Source: CAWUKT01 sp963923035
Lineage (GTDB): Bacteria; Bacteroidota; Bacteroidia; J057; JADKCL01
DNA length: 28,051 nucleotides
Direction of reading: 5' to 3'
Assembly (NCBI GenBank): GCA_963923035.1
Contig: CAWUKT010000095.1
Span: forward strand, 1 to 28,051
Made by a program: the position numbers and the translations under genes. How positions within the stretch are numbered: the first letter of the stretch is position 1; each line of letters starts with the position of its first letter. Of this stretch, positions 1-8,099 are shown in pieces. The notes below the pieces were generated by a model. The model ran no database searches and was not told where the DNA came from. It worked only from the letters and a program-made list of their open reading frames with translations.

Positions 1-41
1 GGTATTTTCCAGGATTAGGACCTACAGTATTCATCATAATG

Positions 42-70
42 CGCCTTTCTCGAATGGGAAAGGCGTTTTT
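42..70 (+). terminator. Rho-independent terminator of an upstream plus-strand gene
   Basis: A perfect 8-bp stem (CGCCTTTC at 42-49 pairing with GAAAGGCG at 58-65) with an 8-nt loop is followed at once by five T on the plus strand. It probably ends a plus-strand gene whose coding part lies left of the window. It sits just beyond the stop codon of the minus-strand kinase gene, but the minus strand has no T-run after the hairpin, so it is not clearly bidirectional. Confidence 0.75.
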
Positions 71-72
71 AT

Positions 73-1977
73 TTACAGATGGGGCATCTGTATGGTCACC
101 CGCGTCCCTTTGCCCACCTCACTCTCTATCGACAGGCTGCCGTCCATGCGCCGCAGTATTTTCCCCACAATGAACAAGCCCAATCCACTTCCCTCACTGT
201 TCAGGGTTCCCCGGAAGAACATTTCTCCCGCCCGTTCCCGCACTTCTTCCTCCATTCCCAACCCATTGTCCTCCACCTCAACCGTATAGCCTGCTGCTCC
301 ATTTTTCACCTCCACCCGACAATTCGAAGTGGCCATGTCCGGATTGCGGAAGACAAAGCTGTTGTGGAGAAGGCTGCGGAGAATGTACAAGCAAGCCGCC
401 CGGTCGGTGCGAATGCTTCCTTCGGTGCGGTCCTCCAATTGCAACTCAAATCCGGGATAGTTTTCTGCGTCTTTACGCAGGACCTCCCACAATTCAGCCA
501 CCGGGACCGACTCGGGAATCAACTCCTTTTCGGTCACGGAAATATGCTCGACCAAATGGGACAGGACCGAGTCCAATTGGTTCACCTTCCGCGCCATCAG
601 GTCCATGTACTCCTTCAATTTGCTTCCCTCCTGCTCCACCTCCGCCCGGCTGATGTACAGCAAGCCCTGAATCGACTTGAGCGGCCCGTGGATATCGTGC
701 GACGAGCGATAGACCAGGGTGGACAGCTCCGATTCACTCCGGCGGCGCTCGGCGATCTCCTGCGACAGCTTCAGATTCGTCGCGCGCAAGTCTTGGGTTC
801 GGGCCTGCACCTCCAATTCTAATTGCTGGTTCCGCCGCCGATTGCTCCGGCTTCGGAAAGACACAAAAATCATCAGTCCGGCCGCCAACAAAAAGCCGAT
901 GGCCAGCCCCGCCAGGATCAGGTTCTTCCGGTTGTCCTCCTCCAGGTGATCGATTTCACTCGCCATGTCCGCCCGTTCTTCCTCCCGGTCCCGCTCATTT
1001 TGTACCTGAATCTCGGTGATCCGATTGTCCAGCAGCGCGGTATGAAAGCTGTCGGACAATTGGATATAGAGGTCGGAGAAATAGAGGGCACTGTCGTATT
1101 GTTGGAGGTAGCGGTAGTCCTGGCTGACATCGTAGGTGGCCAGCCGCGTGGTATTGAAGGAGCGCTGTTGGCGGGCCGATTGCAGGCTGGTGAGGTGGTG
1201 GTACAAAGCGCGGCGGTGTTCGCCCAGGTCATTGTAGCAGCCGCCCAGGATGGCGTGGACAAAGGTCAGGCCGCCCAGGTTATTCTCCTTCTGCAAGATT
1301 TCCAGGGACTGGTTCAGTACGGCGATGGCCTCGTTGATGCGCCCCGATTCTTTGTAGAGGTGCCCCAGGTTCGCGAGGTTGTATTTATTGGCGTCAGGGT
1401 CGTAGACATTGGCAGTGTCAATGGCCTGGAGGTACAATTGTTCGGCCCGCAGGGTATCTCCTGTGCGAAGGGAAAATTGGGCGAAGTCGGCAAAGGTACG
1501 GGAGGGAATGGAGCCACCCAGGACCAGTACTTTTTGCAGCGAGCTTTCGAGGTAAATCCGCGCCGTTTCGGGTTCCCCGGCGCGGACATAGGCCATCGCC
1601 AATTGCCGCTCGGCCCACGAGATCAACGCCAGGTCTCCATTTTCTTCCGCCTCCTGCACCGCCAATTCCGCGAAGTACAAGGAAGAAGCCGGATCACCCA
1701 ACTGCCTGAAGTACAGGCTGATCAGGTTCATCGACCACATCTCGGCCCGGGAATGGGAGCCCCGTTCCGACAGCGATTTCAATTGAGACGCACAATCCAA
1801 TACCGTCTGCACATCTGAATCCACCGACGCAATCCCCAACTCAAACAACAGCTCGGCCCGGGCAGAATCCTTCAATTCTCCCGCCAGCATCAGCTTCAGG
1901 CTGTCTGCAGTGACCGGACGCGCCAACAACAGGCACCAGCCAAAACATAAAAATCCCCATGTCAGGAGTCGCTTCAC
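73..1977 (-). CDS. TPR-containing membrane sensor histidine kinase
   Basis: A 634-residue sensor kinase that should autophosphorylate on His and pass phosphate to an unidentified response regulator. Residues 1-24 look like a signal peptide. Residues 40-310 form TPR-like helical repeats predicted to be periplasmic. A transmembrane helix lies near 352-374, followed by a coiled coil at 380-415. The dimerisation domain carries the phospho-acceptor motif SSHDIHGPLKS with His427. The ATPase domain shows an N-box (LLHNS, Asn539), a G1 box (DNGLGM, 570-575) and a G2 box (GSGLGL, 596-601). No PAS, HAMP or receiver domain is seen, and no response regulator lies beside it. The start used is GTG at 1977, which places the signal peptide at the N terminus; no Shine-Dalgarno is visible. 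The architecture is common in Bacteroidota. Its signal cannot be inferred. Confidence 0.9.
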   Translation of the reverse strand: MKRLLTWGFLCFGWCLLLARPVTADSLKLMLAGELKDSARAELLFELGIASVDSDVQTVLDCASQLKSLSERGSHSRAEMWSMNLISLYFRQLGDPASSLYFAELAVQEAEENGDLALISWAERQLAMAYVRAGEPETARIYLESSLQKVLVLGGSIPSRTFADFAQFSLRTGDTLRAEQLYLQAIDTANVYDPDANKYNLANLGHLYKESGRINEAIAVLNQSLEILQKENNLGGLTFVHAILGGCYNDLGEHRRALYHHLTSLQSARQQRSFNTTRLATYDVSQDYRYLQQYDSALYFSDLYIQLSDSFHTALLDNRITEIQVQNERDREEERADMASEIDHLEEDNRKNLILAGLAIGFLLAAGLMIFVSFRSRSNRRRNQQLELEVQARTQDLRATNLKLSQEIAERRRSESELSTLVYRSSHDIHGPLKSIQGLLYISRAEVEQEGSKLKEYMDLMARKVNQLDSVLSHLVEHISVTEKELIPESVPVAELWEVLRKDAENYPGFELQLEDRTEGSIRTDRAACLYILRSLLHNSFVFRNPDMATSNCRVEVKNGAAGYTVEVEDNGLGMEEEVRERAGEMFFRGTLNSEGSGLGLFIVGKILRRMDGSLSIESEVGKGTRVTIQMPHL

Positions 1978-2179
1978 CTTGGTTTGTAATTGGTGTGATT
2001 CGGTACGGGAAAAAATACAGCAGGTACTCGATTACTAGATGGGGAAAATAAGGATAGAAACAATGATTACCAATTCTTGCCCCTGGGACAGTGAAAAGGA
2101 TCGCGCGATGGGGAATGGAGTCAGTAGGGAAATGTTTTTCGTGGATCCACCAAATATTATTTCCCCTTGAATAACGAAA

Positions 2180-2205
2180 GAAGCCCCGCCAGGCGACGGG
2201 GCTTC
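2180..2205 (-). terminator. Rho-independent terminator after the acyl-AMP ligase gene
   Basis: A 9-bp perfect stem (GAAGCCCCG at 2180-2188 with CGGGGCTTC at 2197-2205) and 8-nt loop begins about 20 nt past the ligase stop codon. Read on the minus strand it is followed by a T-rich stretch (TTTCGTTATT), so it should end the lipid-locus transcript. Confidence 0.75.
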
Positions 2206-2227
2206 ACGGATCATATCCGTTTCCAAC

Positions 2228-4261
2228 TCAAGCCGGTTGGCCGACGAGGTGTTGCACCAGGTGACGCGGGGTCGGATGGTCATAGACCAGCGTGGTGCTG
2301 AGGGGTCGACCCAATTTCTTTTCGAGGAATTCGACGAGTGAGATCGCACTCAAGGAGTCCAATCCGAAGTCGGTGAAGGGGCGGTCGGCGGCCAATTGTT
2401 CGACGGGAACCTGGGTCTCGTCCGCGATCCACTTCAGGATCGTCCGCTCCAATTCAGCCGCGCCTTCACTTTCCAATTCCGGCAGGGCAGCTTCGGCTTC
2501 GGCCACCACTTCCTCGGCCACCTCCTTCAAGCGCCAGTGGTGAACCACCTTCGCCAACTCAGAGATGTCGGTTTGCAAAGCCTTCCGACACGCCATCCGC
2601 ATTTTCTTGCCGCTGGACGTCTTCGGCAGTCTCGTCTTCACCAGTACGATTTCCGACAGGCCCACTTCGAACGGCTCCAGCAAGGCCTGCTGGATGGCCT
2701 GCACCAATTGGTCGGCGTCGTAATTCGGGTTGCGGCGGGGAGCAACCTCGACCAACAGGGCGATGTCTTCGCCGTTGGTGCCTTCGACGGAGAAGGAGAC
2801 CGTTCCGTTTGGCCGGACCTCGGGGAAGTCGGCATTCAGGTTCTCAACCACCAGTTCGAGGTCCTGGGGATAGAGGCAGCGTCCGCGGACGATGATGATT
2901 TCTTTCAGACGGCCCGTGACGTAGAGTTCGCCGTCCCGCAGGAAGCCGAGGTCACCGGTCCGCATGAAGGGGCCCTCCCCTTCTTGCGTCTCAGCGCGGA
3001 AATTGATTTCCGTGGAGGCTTCATTCTTCCAATAGCCCTGGGCCACGTGGGGCCCTTTGACCCAAATCTCCCCAATCTCTCCATCGGCACAGGTGTGGCC
3101 ATCTTCAGGAGCAACGATCGCGAGCTGCTCGTCCAGGGTCGTAATCCCGCAGGACACGACTTCCAGGACATTTTCCGCATCCTCTCCCACGACAACGGCT
3201 TTGCCAGCTTCCAATTCGGCCTGGTCGAGGCGCAGGGAAGTATAGGGCGTCGTGGGCGCATTGCCAGTGACAAACAAGGTCGCTTCGGCCAGTCCGTAGC
3301 AGGGATGCAGCGTCGTTTCCGGCATGCCCACCTTGCCGAACCGTTCGGTGAAGGCGTCCAGGGTACTCCGGCGGACCGGTTCCGCCCCGTTGAAGGCGTA
3401 GAACCATTTGCTGAGGTCGATGCCTTCCAGCTGGTCGTCGCTGATGCGGCGCAGGCAGAGGTCATAGGCAAAGTTGGGGGCTGCGGTAAAGCAGGGGCCG
3501 GCTTCGCTGATGGCTTTCAACCAGCGAATGGGCTGCTTGAGGAATGACATCGGCGACATCAGGCGGGTATGGGTCCCTCTGAAGATGCCGTGCAGCATGA
3601 TGCCAATCAGTCCCATGTCGTGGAAGAGCGGCAGCCAGCCCACCATATTGTAGTCCTTGCCGAATCCGACGGCATGGTGGATCATCTGTTCGTTGTAGAA
3701 TACGTTTCCGTGGGAGACCATCACGCCCTTCGGGGCCGAGGTCGAACCGGACGTGTACTGGAGAAAGGCGAGGTCTTCGTCGACCAGCTCGGGGTCTTCC
3801 CACATGTGCTTGCGGCTCGCAGGTACCCGGTCAATGGCCTGCAACAAGATGCCTTCGAAGCCGGGAATCTGACGGGTGGCTTCCTGAATCTTGGGGAGCA
3901 GGTCCGCCGTGGTCAGGATCACCATCGCTTCGGAATCTTCGACGATGCTTTGCAGGCGGCCAAGGCTCGAGGCGATACGGTTCATGTTCGGGGGATACGC
4001 GGGGACAGCTACCACGCCGCTGTACATACACCCTACAAATGCTTTCACAAAGTCCATTCCGGGTTGGAACAGCAGCAGGGCCCGTTCTCCCTTGCCAGCG
4101 ACCATTTGCAACGTCGCTCCAATCGCGCGGCCAGCTTCATCAAGTTCCTGAAAGGTCAGGTGTTGGTTTTGCTCTTCTTTGTCTTTGAGGAAGGAAAAGG
4201 CCAGCTTCAGGGGATTGTTCTCGGCGTGTTCCTGGAGGAGGTAAGTCAGATTGGATTTCAT
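2228..4261 (-). CDS. Fatty acyl-AMP ligase fused to an acyl carrier protein domain
   Basis: A 677-residue two-domain protein. Residues 1-570 are an ANL-superfamily adenylating enzyme of the fatty acyl-AMP ligase (FAAL) type: AVPAYPPN at 85-92, the A3 loop YTSGSTSAPKG at 169-179, GWLPLFHDMGLIG at 208-220, YRTGDLG-like MRTGDLG near 433, and the C-terminal lysine motif PKTSSGKK at 546-553. FAALs make acyl-adenylates and load the acyl chain on a carrier protein rather than on CoA. A Glu/Ala-rich linker (about 578-605) leads to a carrier domain with DFGLDSLS, whose Ser636 should carry phosphopantetheine. The enzyme can therefore load its own carrier. It lies 83 bp downstream of the alpha-oxoamine synthase/GNAT gene on the same strand, so the acyl-carrier thioester is the natural donor for that enzyme; this pairing is inference. 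A terminator hairpin separates them. Confidence 0.9.
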   Translation of the reverse strand: MKSNLTYLLQEHAENNPLKLAFSFLKDKEEQNQHLTFQELDEAGRAIGATLQMVAGKGERALLLFQPGMDFVKAFVGCMYSGVVAVPAYPPNMNRIASSLGRLQSIVEDSEAMVILTTADLLPKIQEATRQIPGFEGILLQAIDRVPASRKHMWEDPELVDEDLAFLQYTSGSTSAPKGVMVSHGNVFYNEQMIHHAVGFGKDYNMVGWLPLFHDMGLIGIMLHGIFRGTHTRLMSPMSFLKQPIRWLKAISEAGPCFTAAPNFAYDLCLRRISDDQLEGIDLSKWFYAFNGAEPVRRSTLDAFTERFGKVGMPETTLHPCYGLAEATLFVTGNAPTTPYTSLRLDQAELEAGKAVVVGEDAENVLEVVSCGITTLDEQLAIVAPEDGHTCADGEIGEIWVKGPHVAQGYWKNEASTEINFRAETQEGEGPFMRTGDLGFLRDGELYVTGRLKEIIIVRGRCLYPQDLELVVENLNADFPEVRPNGTVSFSVEGTNGEDIALLVEVAPRRNPNYDADQLVQAIQQALLEPFEVGLSEIVLVKTRLPKTSSGKKMRMACRKALQTDISELAKVVHHWRLKEVAEEVVAEAEAALPELESEGAAELERTILKWIADETQVPVEQLAADRPFTDFGLDSLSAISLVEFLEKKLGRPLSTTLVYDHPTPRHLVQHLVGQPA

Positions 4262-4302
4262 GGTATTTATCAGGTAAGGAGGAATTCAAATTAAGAAAAA
4301 AT

Positions 4303-4329
4303 GGGGCCGGAGTGTGTGAATCCGGCCCC
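4303..4329 (-). terminator. Terminator or attenuator between the two lipid-locus genes
   Basis: A 9-bp perfect GC-rich stem (GGGGCCGGA at 4303-4311 with TCCGGCCCC at 4321-4329) and 9-nt loop is followed on the minus strand by a T-run (complement of AAAAAA at 4296-4301). It begins about 16 nt after the synthase stop codon and ends about 40 nt before the ligase start, so it could end or attenuate the transcript between two genes that appear to work together. Confidence 0.75.
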
Positions 4330-4344
4330 GTGGGTGAGTTAAGT

Positions 4345-6786
4345 TCAGGCTACCCGGGCCCGTTTGATCTTGCGGGACATGGCGTCGATGACTGCCATGT
4401 TGAAATGGTCGAGGACCTGGACATAGGCACGGGCCGGTTGGGGACGCGCTCCGAATTTCTTCTTGACATCCAGAGCGGTGAAGGCCAAGTCGAGGCGTTC
4501 GCAGCCAAGTTCGGCGGCCCGCTGGGTGGTCAGGTACAACATGACCTTGTAAGTGTTGTGGCTGCGGACATATTCGTAGTCCAGTCCGACGATCAGGGCG
4601 GCGTATTCGTGGCTGCCCGCGTAGCTGAACATCACTCCGATGGGCGCGTCGCCTTCTTCTGCGTCGGCCAGGTACAGCCGGATGAAGTCATAGTCTTCGT
4701 TCTGGGCAATCTCATCGAAGAACTGCCGGGGCAACTCGTGGACGTTCATGTCGAAGGAGCGGTCGAAGACATTCTTATAGAGGTCGTAGCACTCGTCGAG
4801 TTCTTTGCGGGTGGTGGGCTTGGAGAAATCGACCCGGAACTGGTCCATCTTGCGGAGCACTTCCCGCCGGACATCGTACCGGCGCCGGGAAGACAGGCCA
4901 GCCATGTACTCGTCGTTGTTCGTCCAGTTGATGCCGTCCAGGATGGACACATCGGGCAGTTGGGTTTCGGCGAGGCCAAGTTCCAGGAAGGCATTCCGCA
5001 GGCGCTCGTCCACTTCGCCGATGAATTCGCGGACCATCAAGGTGCTGGCCTCCTGCGCCGTCATCACTTGCTCCATTTCCTTCACCATCATCTTCAGGGC
5101 CTGCTTCCATTCGGCGTGCTCAAAGTCACAGTAGAGGTGCTGGCCCTTGCTGATCGGGGCGCCCAGCATCACGACCTTCGAGGTCAGGTAGTGGGGATCG
5201 TCCTTCCGGATCGATTCGATCTGCTCGGAGACCTCGCCGGGAGCGAACATGTCGTCCTTCATGCGGGAGCAGGTGAAGAAGGTCGCGAGGACCGCCTTGC
5301 CGCTGGCTTCCCGAACGGTCAGGTAGTAGAAGTCAGCCTGCTGGTCGCCGGCGGGGAAGCCGGTGAAGACGCGCTCCAAAGATTCCAGAGACCCAGTGGT
5401 GATGTTGCCGGTCCGGCTGAACCAACCATTCCACTCTTCGGCGTTCATTTCCTTGATGCTCCGCTTGATCTCGACCTTCAGGGGACCTGAGGCAGCCGCA
5501 GCTTTGGCCATGACCGGCTCGGGAGAATTCACTTCAAATTCGGGGATGCCGAAATAAGCGGCGATTTCTTTGCAGGTCATGTCCTCTTCGGCCAGGACCT
5601 GATTGTAGTGGCCGTGCAGGCATTCCAGCATCGCCCCCATTTGTTCTTTTTCCAGGTTGGCATTCACCATGAACCGGATGCCGCCTTGCTTGATCGGGGT
5701 GGCGGGGAAGGTAGCGCCGTTTACATAGAAACCGTCTTTGTGCAGCTTGTCGATCATGTTGAAGACCACGCGGGGCAGTCCCATGGGGATCAGGAACAAG
5801 GGGCTGTCGGTTTCCTGGTACTGGGGAAGGCCCAGTTCCTTGATCTTGGCATTCGTATAGTCGATCAGTTCCTGGACCTTGTTCTGGATCGGCAGGATGT
5901 CGTCGCTCAGGTGCAGGTCGGCCGATGCGAGGGCTGCCCCGAGCATAGGTGGCTGAATGGGACCGGAGAAGATCAGGGTACCGCCGCACTGACGGACTTT
6001 CTTGGCCCAGGCTTCATTCGGGAAAACGATCGCGCCACCGGCGGCGGCGAAGGACTTGTTCAGGGAGACGGCCAGGATCATGCGGTCGTGGTGGGCCATC
6101 CGGGAGCGGACGTAACCGCAACCGTGTTTGCCGGTCCATCCCATGCCGTGGGCGTCGTCGATATAGAGGTGAAACTGTTCGTATTTGTTCAGGAGGGCTT
6201 CCAGGCGGGCCAGCGGAGCGGCGTCGCCAAACATGGAATAGATGCCGTCGGCGAGGTACCAGACCTTGTCGTGGTCGGCCTTCAGGTGACGGATCTTTTG
6301 TTCGAGGGCATCCATGTCGTTGTGCCGGATGATGTCGATGGTGACACCGGCGGCCTTGAGCTGCTGGACGGTCATCTGGATGCTGGAGTGGACCTGCAAG
6401 TCGAGGACCACGGCGTCGTTTTCACCGACTAGGGTGGGCAGGGTGGCCAGGTGACCGAGAGTGGTGGAAGCAGAGACGATGACCGGCTTCTCGAAGATTT
6501 GCTCGAGCTTGGATTCCAGTTCGTCGTACATGGAGAGGGAGACAAAGGTCCGGGAGGAAGAGTATTGGGTGCCGAAGCGACCGACGGCGTCGACAACGCC
6601 GGCTTTCAATGCTTCGTGGTGTTCCAGGCCCAGGTAGCTGCAAGATCCGTAGTTGACCATTTCCTGACCCCGGAGCGTGATGTGCTGGCCATCGAGCTGC
6701 TCATCCTGGACCGAGTGGTGAACGAGTCCGCGCTTCATTCCGTCGTCCATGATCTGAGTAAGGATTGCTATTTTATTCTTTGCCAT
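4345..6786 (-). CDS. Alpha-oxoamine synthase (serine palmitoyltransferase-like) fused to GNAT N-acyltransferase
   Basis: An 813-residue bifunctional protein. Residues 1-405 are a fold-type I PLP enzyme of the alpha-oxoamine synthase family (serine palmitoyltransferase, KBL, BioF), which condenses an acyl thioester with an amino acid with loss of CO2. Visible family features are NYGSCSYLGL at 45-54, His133 (ring-stacking position), DGIYSMFGD at 180-188, DDAHGMG at 210-216 and the Schiff-base lysine Lys244 in SLNKSFAAAGG. After an Ala-rich linker (about 425-434), residues 435-813 resemble GNAT/FemAB-like acyltransferases, perhaps two GNAT-like halves, with RLYLADAEEGDAPIGVMFSY and a C-terminal KKKFGARP segment. 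Lone synthases are about 400 residues, so this is a fusion. The next gene supplies an acyl-AMP ligase with its own carrier. The amino acid substrate (serine, cysteate or other) cannot be read from the sequence, and a simple acetylated aminoketone product is also possible. Confidence 0.88.
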   Translation of the reverse strand: MAKNKIAILTQIMDDGMKRGLVHHSVQDEQLDGQHITLRGQEMVNYGSCSYLGLEHHEALKAGVVDAVGRFGTQYSSSRTFVSLSMYDELESKLEQIFEKPVIVSASTTLGHLATLPTLVGENDAVVLDLQVHSSIQMTVQQLKAAGVTIDIIRHNDMDALEQKIRHLKADHDKVWYLADGIYSMFGDAAPLARLEALLNKYEQFHLYIDDAHGMGWTGKHGCGYVRSRMAHHDRMILAVSLNKSFAAAGGAIVFPNEAWAKKVRQCGGTLIFSGPIQPPMLGAALASADLHLSDDILPIQNKVQELIDYTNAKIKELGLPQYQETDSPLFLIPMGLPRVVFNMIDKLHKDGFYVNGATFPATPIKQGGIRFMVNANLEKEQMGAMLECLHGHYNQVLAEEDMTCKEIAAYFGIPEFEVNSPEPVMAKAAAASGPLKVEIKRSIKEMNAEEWNGWFSRTGNITTGSLESLERVFTGFPAGDQQADFYYLTVREASGKAVLATFFTCSRMKDDMFAPGEVSEQIESIRKDDPHYLTSKVVMLGAPISKGQHLYCDFEHAEWKQALKMMVKEMEQVMTAQEASTLMVREFIGEVDERLRNAFLELGLAETQLPDVSILDGINWTNNDEYMAGLSSRRRYDVRREVLRKMDQFRVDFSKPTTRKELDECYDLYKNVFDRSFDMNVHELPRQFFDEIAQNEDYDFIRLYLADAEEGDAPIGVMFSYAGSHEYAALIVGLDYEYVRSHNTYKVMLYLTTQRAAELGCERLDLAFTALDVKKKFGARPQPARAYVQVLDHFNMAVIDAMSRKIKRARVA

Positions 6787-7049
6787 TTTCGTAGAGTTTA
6801 AGGGTTCAACAGTTGGTATAGGTAATTTTGAGTTGTGAGTAATTCCACAGTTGGGTGTTCGGTTTTGGGGCGGAAAAGATGGCGAAGAGTTGTCAGTGGC
6901 GGGGATGAGACAGGGAATGAAAGGGAAAAGGCAGTGAATGAAAATGGGGTGGAGTGGGCAACGAAAATCAGGAGGTAAATGCGGGCCAAAAGAAGGGATT
7001 GGGAGAAGAAAAAAGGAAGAGAAAAATGAAGGGAGAAATGGGCCTGGAT
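6787..7049. other. Intergenic spacer, strongly purine-rich on the plus strand
   Basis: 263 bp between the outer-membrane-like gene and the synthase gene. From about 6870 to 7042 the plus strand is almost entirely G and A with few pyrimidines. It should hold the promoter of the lipid locus, but no convincing -7 box was found. A 63-codon open frame on the minus strand (6798-6989) has biased, low-complexity content and was not called. Confidence 0.6.
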
Positions 7050-8099
7050 TCAGAACAACCGGACCCTTAAACCGGCCGATCCGTTGATGAGGTTGTCGTA
7101 CCGCAGGATGTTCAGAGCGCCTCCGGCCCGTAAGCTGACGGTATTGGAGATGGCATATTCGTAATCCATCGACAGCAGCAAGCGGGAGCTGTAAAACTGA
7201 TACCGGGGACGATTGAGGCGGAAATAACCGATGTCATGAGAAATGGAAAACCGCCGCAAGTCCAAGCTATGTACCCGCACTCCCATTCCCCCACCTCCCA
7301 GGGCCCAGTTGGCATTTCCCATCTCATCCACCAACTCCTGGACTTGCCCCCCTCCCCAAATGGAGAAGTACTTGTGCGCGCGGTAGGCAAGTAGGCCACG
7401 TATGGAAATCAGGTTCCGGGGTTCCACCATAAAAATCGGATAGGACTGCTCCCGGATATAGGCCGCCTCAAGTGACCACCGCTGCGAATCGTCAAATGCA
7501 GTAGAAAAGCGAGGCTGGTCAGGTCGATCTCCCCGCAACACATATTGGTAGCGAAGCCCAACATTGAAGACCGGAGAAAACCCGCTCCGCGGTTGGACCG
7601 GGTCACTGGTGATGGCACACCAGTACGCCGCCCCTCCGAAGGAGACGAACCCATGCAGCTGACGCCACAGCTGGTACTCGGTGCCCACCGCCAAGGTGGT
7701 CCCCTTGCAACGGATTCCGTAGCTCACCCCGGGTATGGAGGTCAGCTGGTACACCGGTTTCTGAGAAAAAATATAATTGGCATTGAGGAAAGGCCGGGCC
7801 CGCCCGGCACCCGGCCACAAGCCGAGCTTGTAATCCAGAATCCAACCGGTGGTCTGGGTCGGAGACGGGAACATGAGTCCGGCCGAAACCTGGTGGCGAC
7901 CGTAAGCGCTCCCCACGCCCCAAAAGGCTCCGCCAGCAAAACTGGCGCTCTGCACCTCTGTAAAAGCATGGATCGAAAATGCAGGGCCAAGGGCTTCCCT
8001 CTCCTGGGCCCTGGCTCCCTGAGGCAGAAAAAAATACACCACCCAGACCGCAATGAGCGATCTGAATGGCGTACATCTTATGCAAGAACTAAATGTCAA
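7050..8099 (-). CDS. Probable outer-membrane beta-barrel protein
   Basis: A 349-residue protein of no recognised family. An N-terminal hydrophobic signal (about residues 14-31, ending GARAQ) is followed by alternating hydrophobic/polar strands rich in Gly, Tyr, Phe and Arg, and the protein ends in RVRLF with a terminal Phe, as many outer-membrane barrels do. A porin-like or structural role is inference; only the location is supported. No in-frame ATG lies near the signal peptide. The only start that includes it is TTG at 8099, which overlaps the TGA of the upstream lipoprotein gene (shared TTGA), implying translational coupling. The two products may work as a pair at the outer membrane. Confidence 0.65.
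   Translation of the reverse strand: MTFSSCIRCTPFRSLIAVWVVYFFLPQGARAQEREALGPAFSIHAFTEVQSASFAGGAFWGVGSAYGRHQVSAGLMFPSPTQTTGWILDYKLGLWPGAGRARPFLNANYIFSQKPVYQLTSIPGVSYGIRCKGTTLAVGTEYQLWRQLHGFVSFGGAAYWCAITSDPVQPRSGFSPVFNVGLRYQYVLRGDRPDQPRFSTAFDDSQRWSLEAAYIREQSYPIFMVEPRNLISIRGLLAYRAHKYFSIWGGGQVQELVDEMGNANWALGGGGMGVRVHSLDLRRFSISHDIGYFRLNRPRYQFYSSRLLLSMDYEYAISNTVSLRAGGALNILRYDNLINGSAGLRVRLF

Noticed and set aside
79..1818. Long plus-strand open frames opposite the histidine kinase
   Set aside because: They lie wholly opposite a gene with clear kinase motifs, have His/Gln/Val-rich compositions typical of antisense frames in GC-rich genes, and show no domain.
4312..6432. Plus-strand open frames opposite the synthase-GNAT gene
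   Set aside because: These are shadows of a strongly biased coding sequence; no domain is visible, and the minus-strand product has full PLP-enzyme motifs.
6798..6989. A 63-codon minus-strand frame upstream of the synthase gene
   Set aside because: It begins hydrophobic and could mimic a signal peptide, but its content follows from the pyrimidine-rich strand and nothing recognisable follows.
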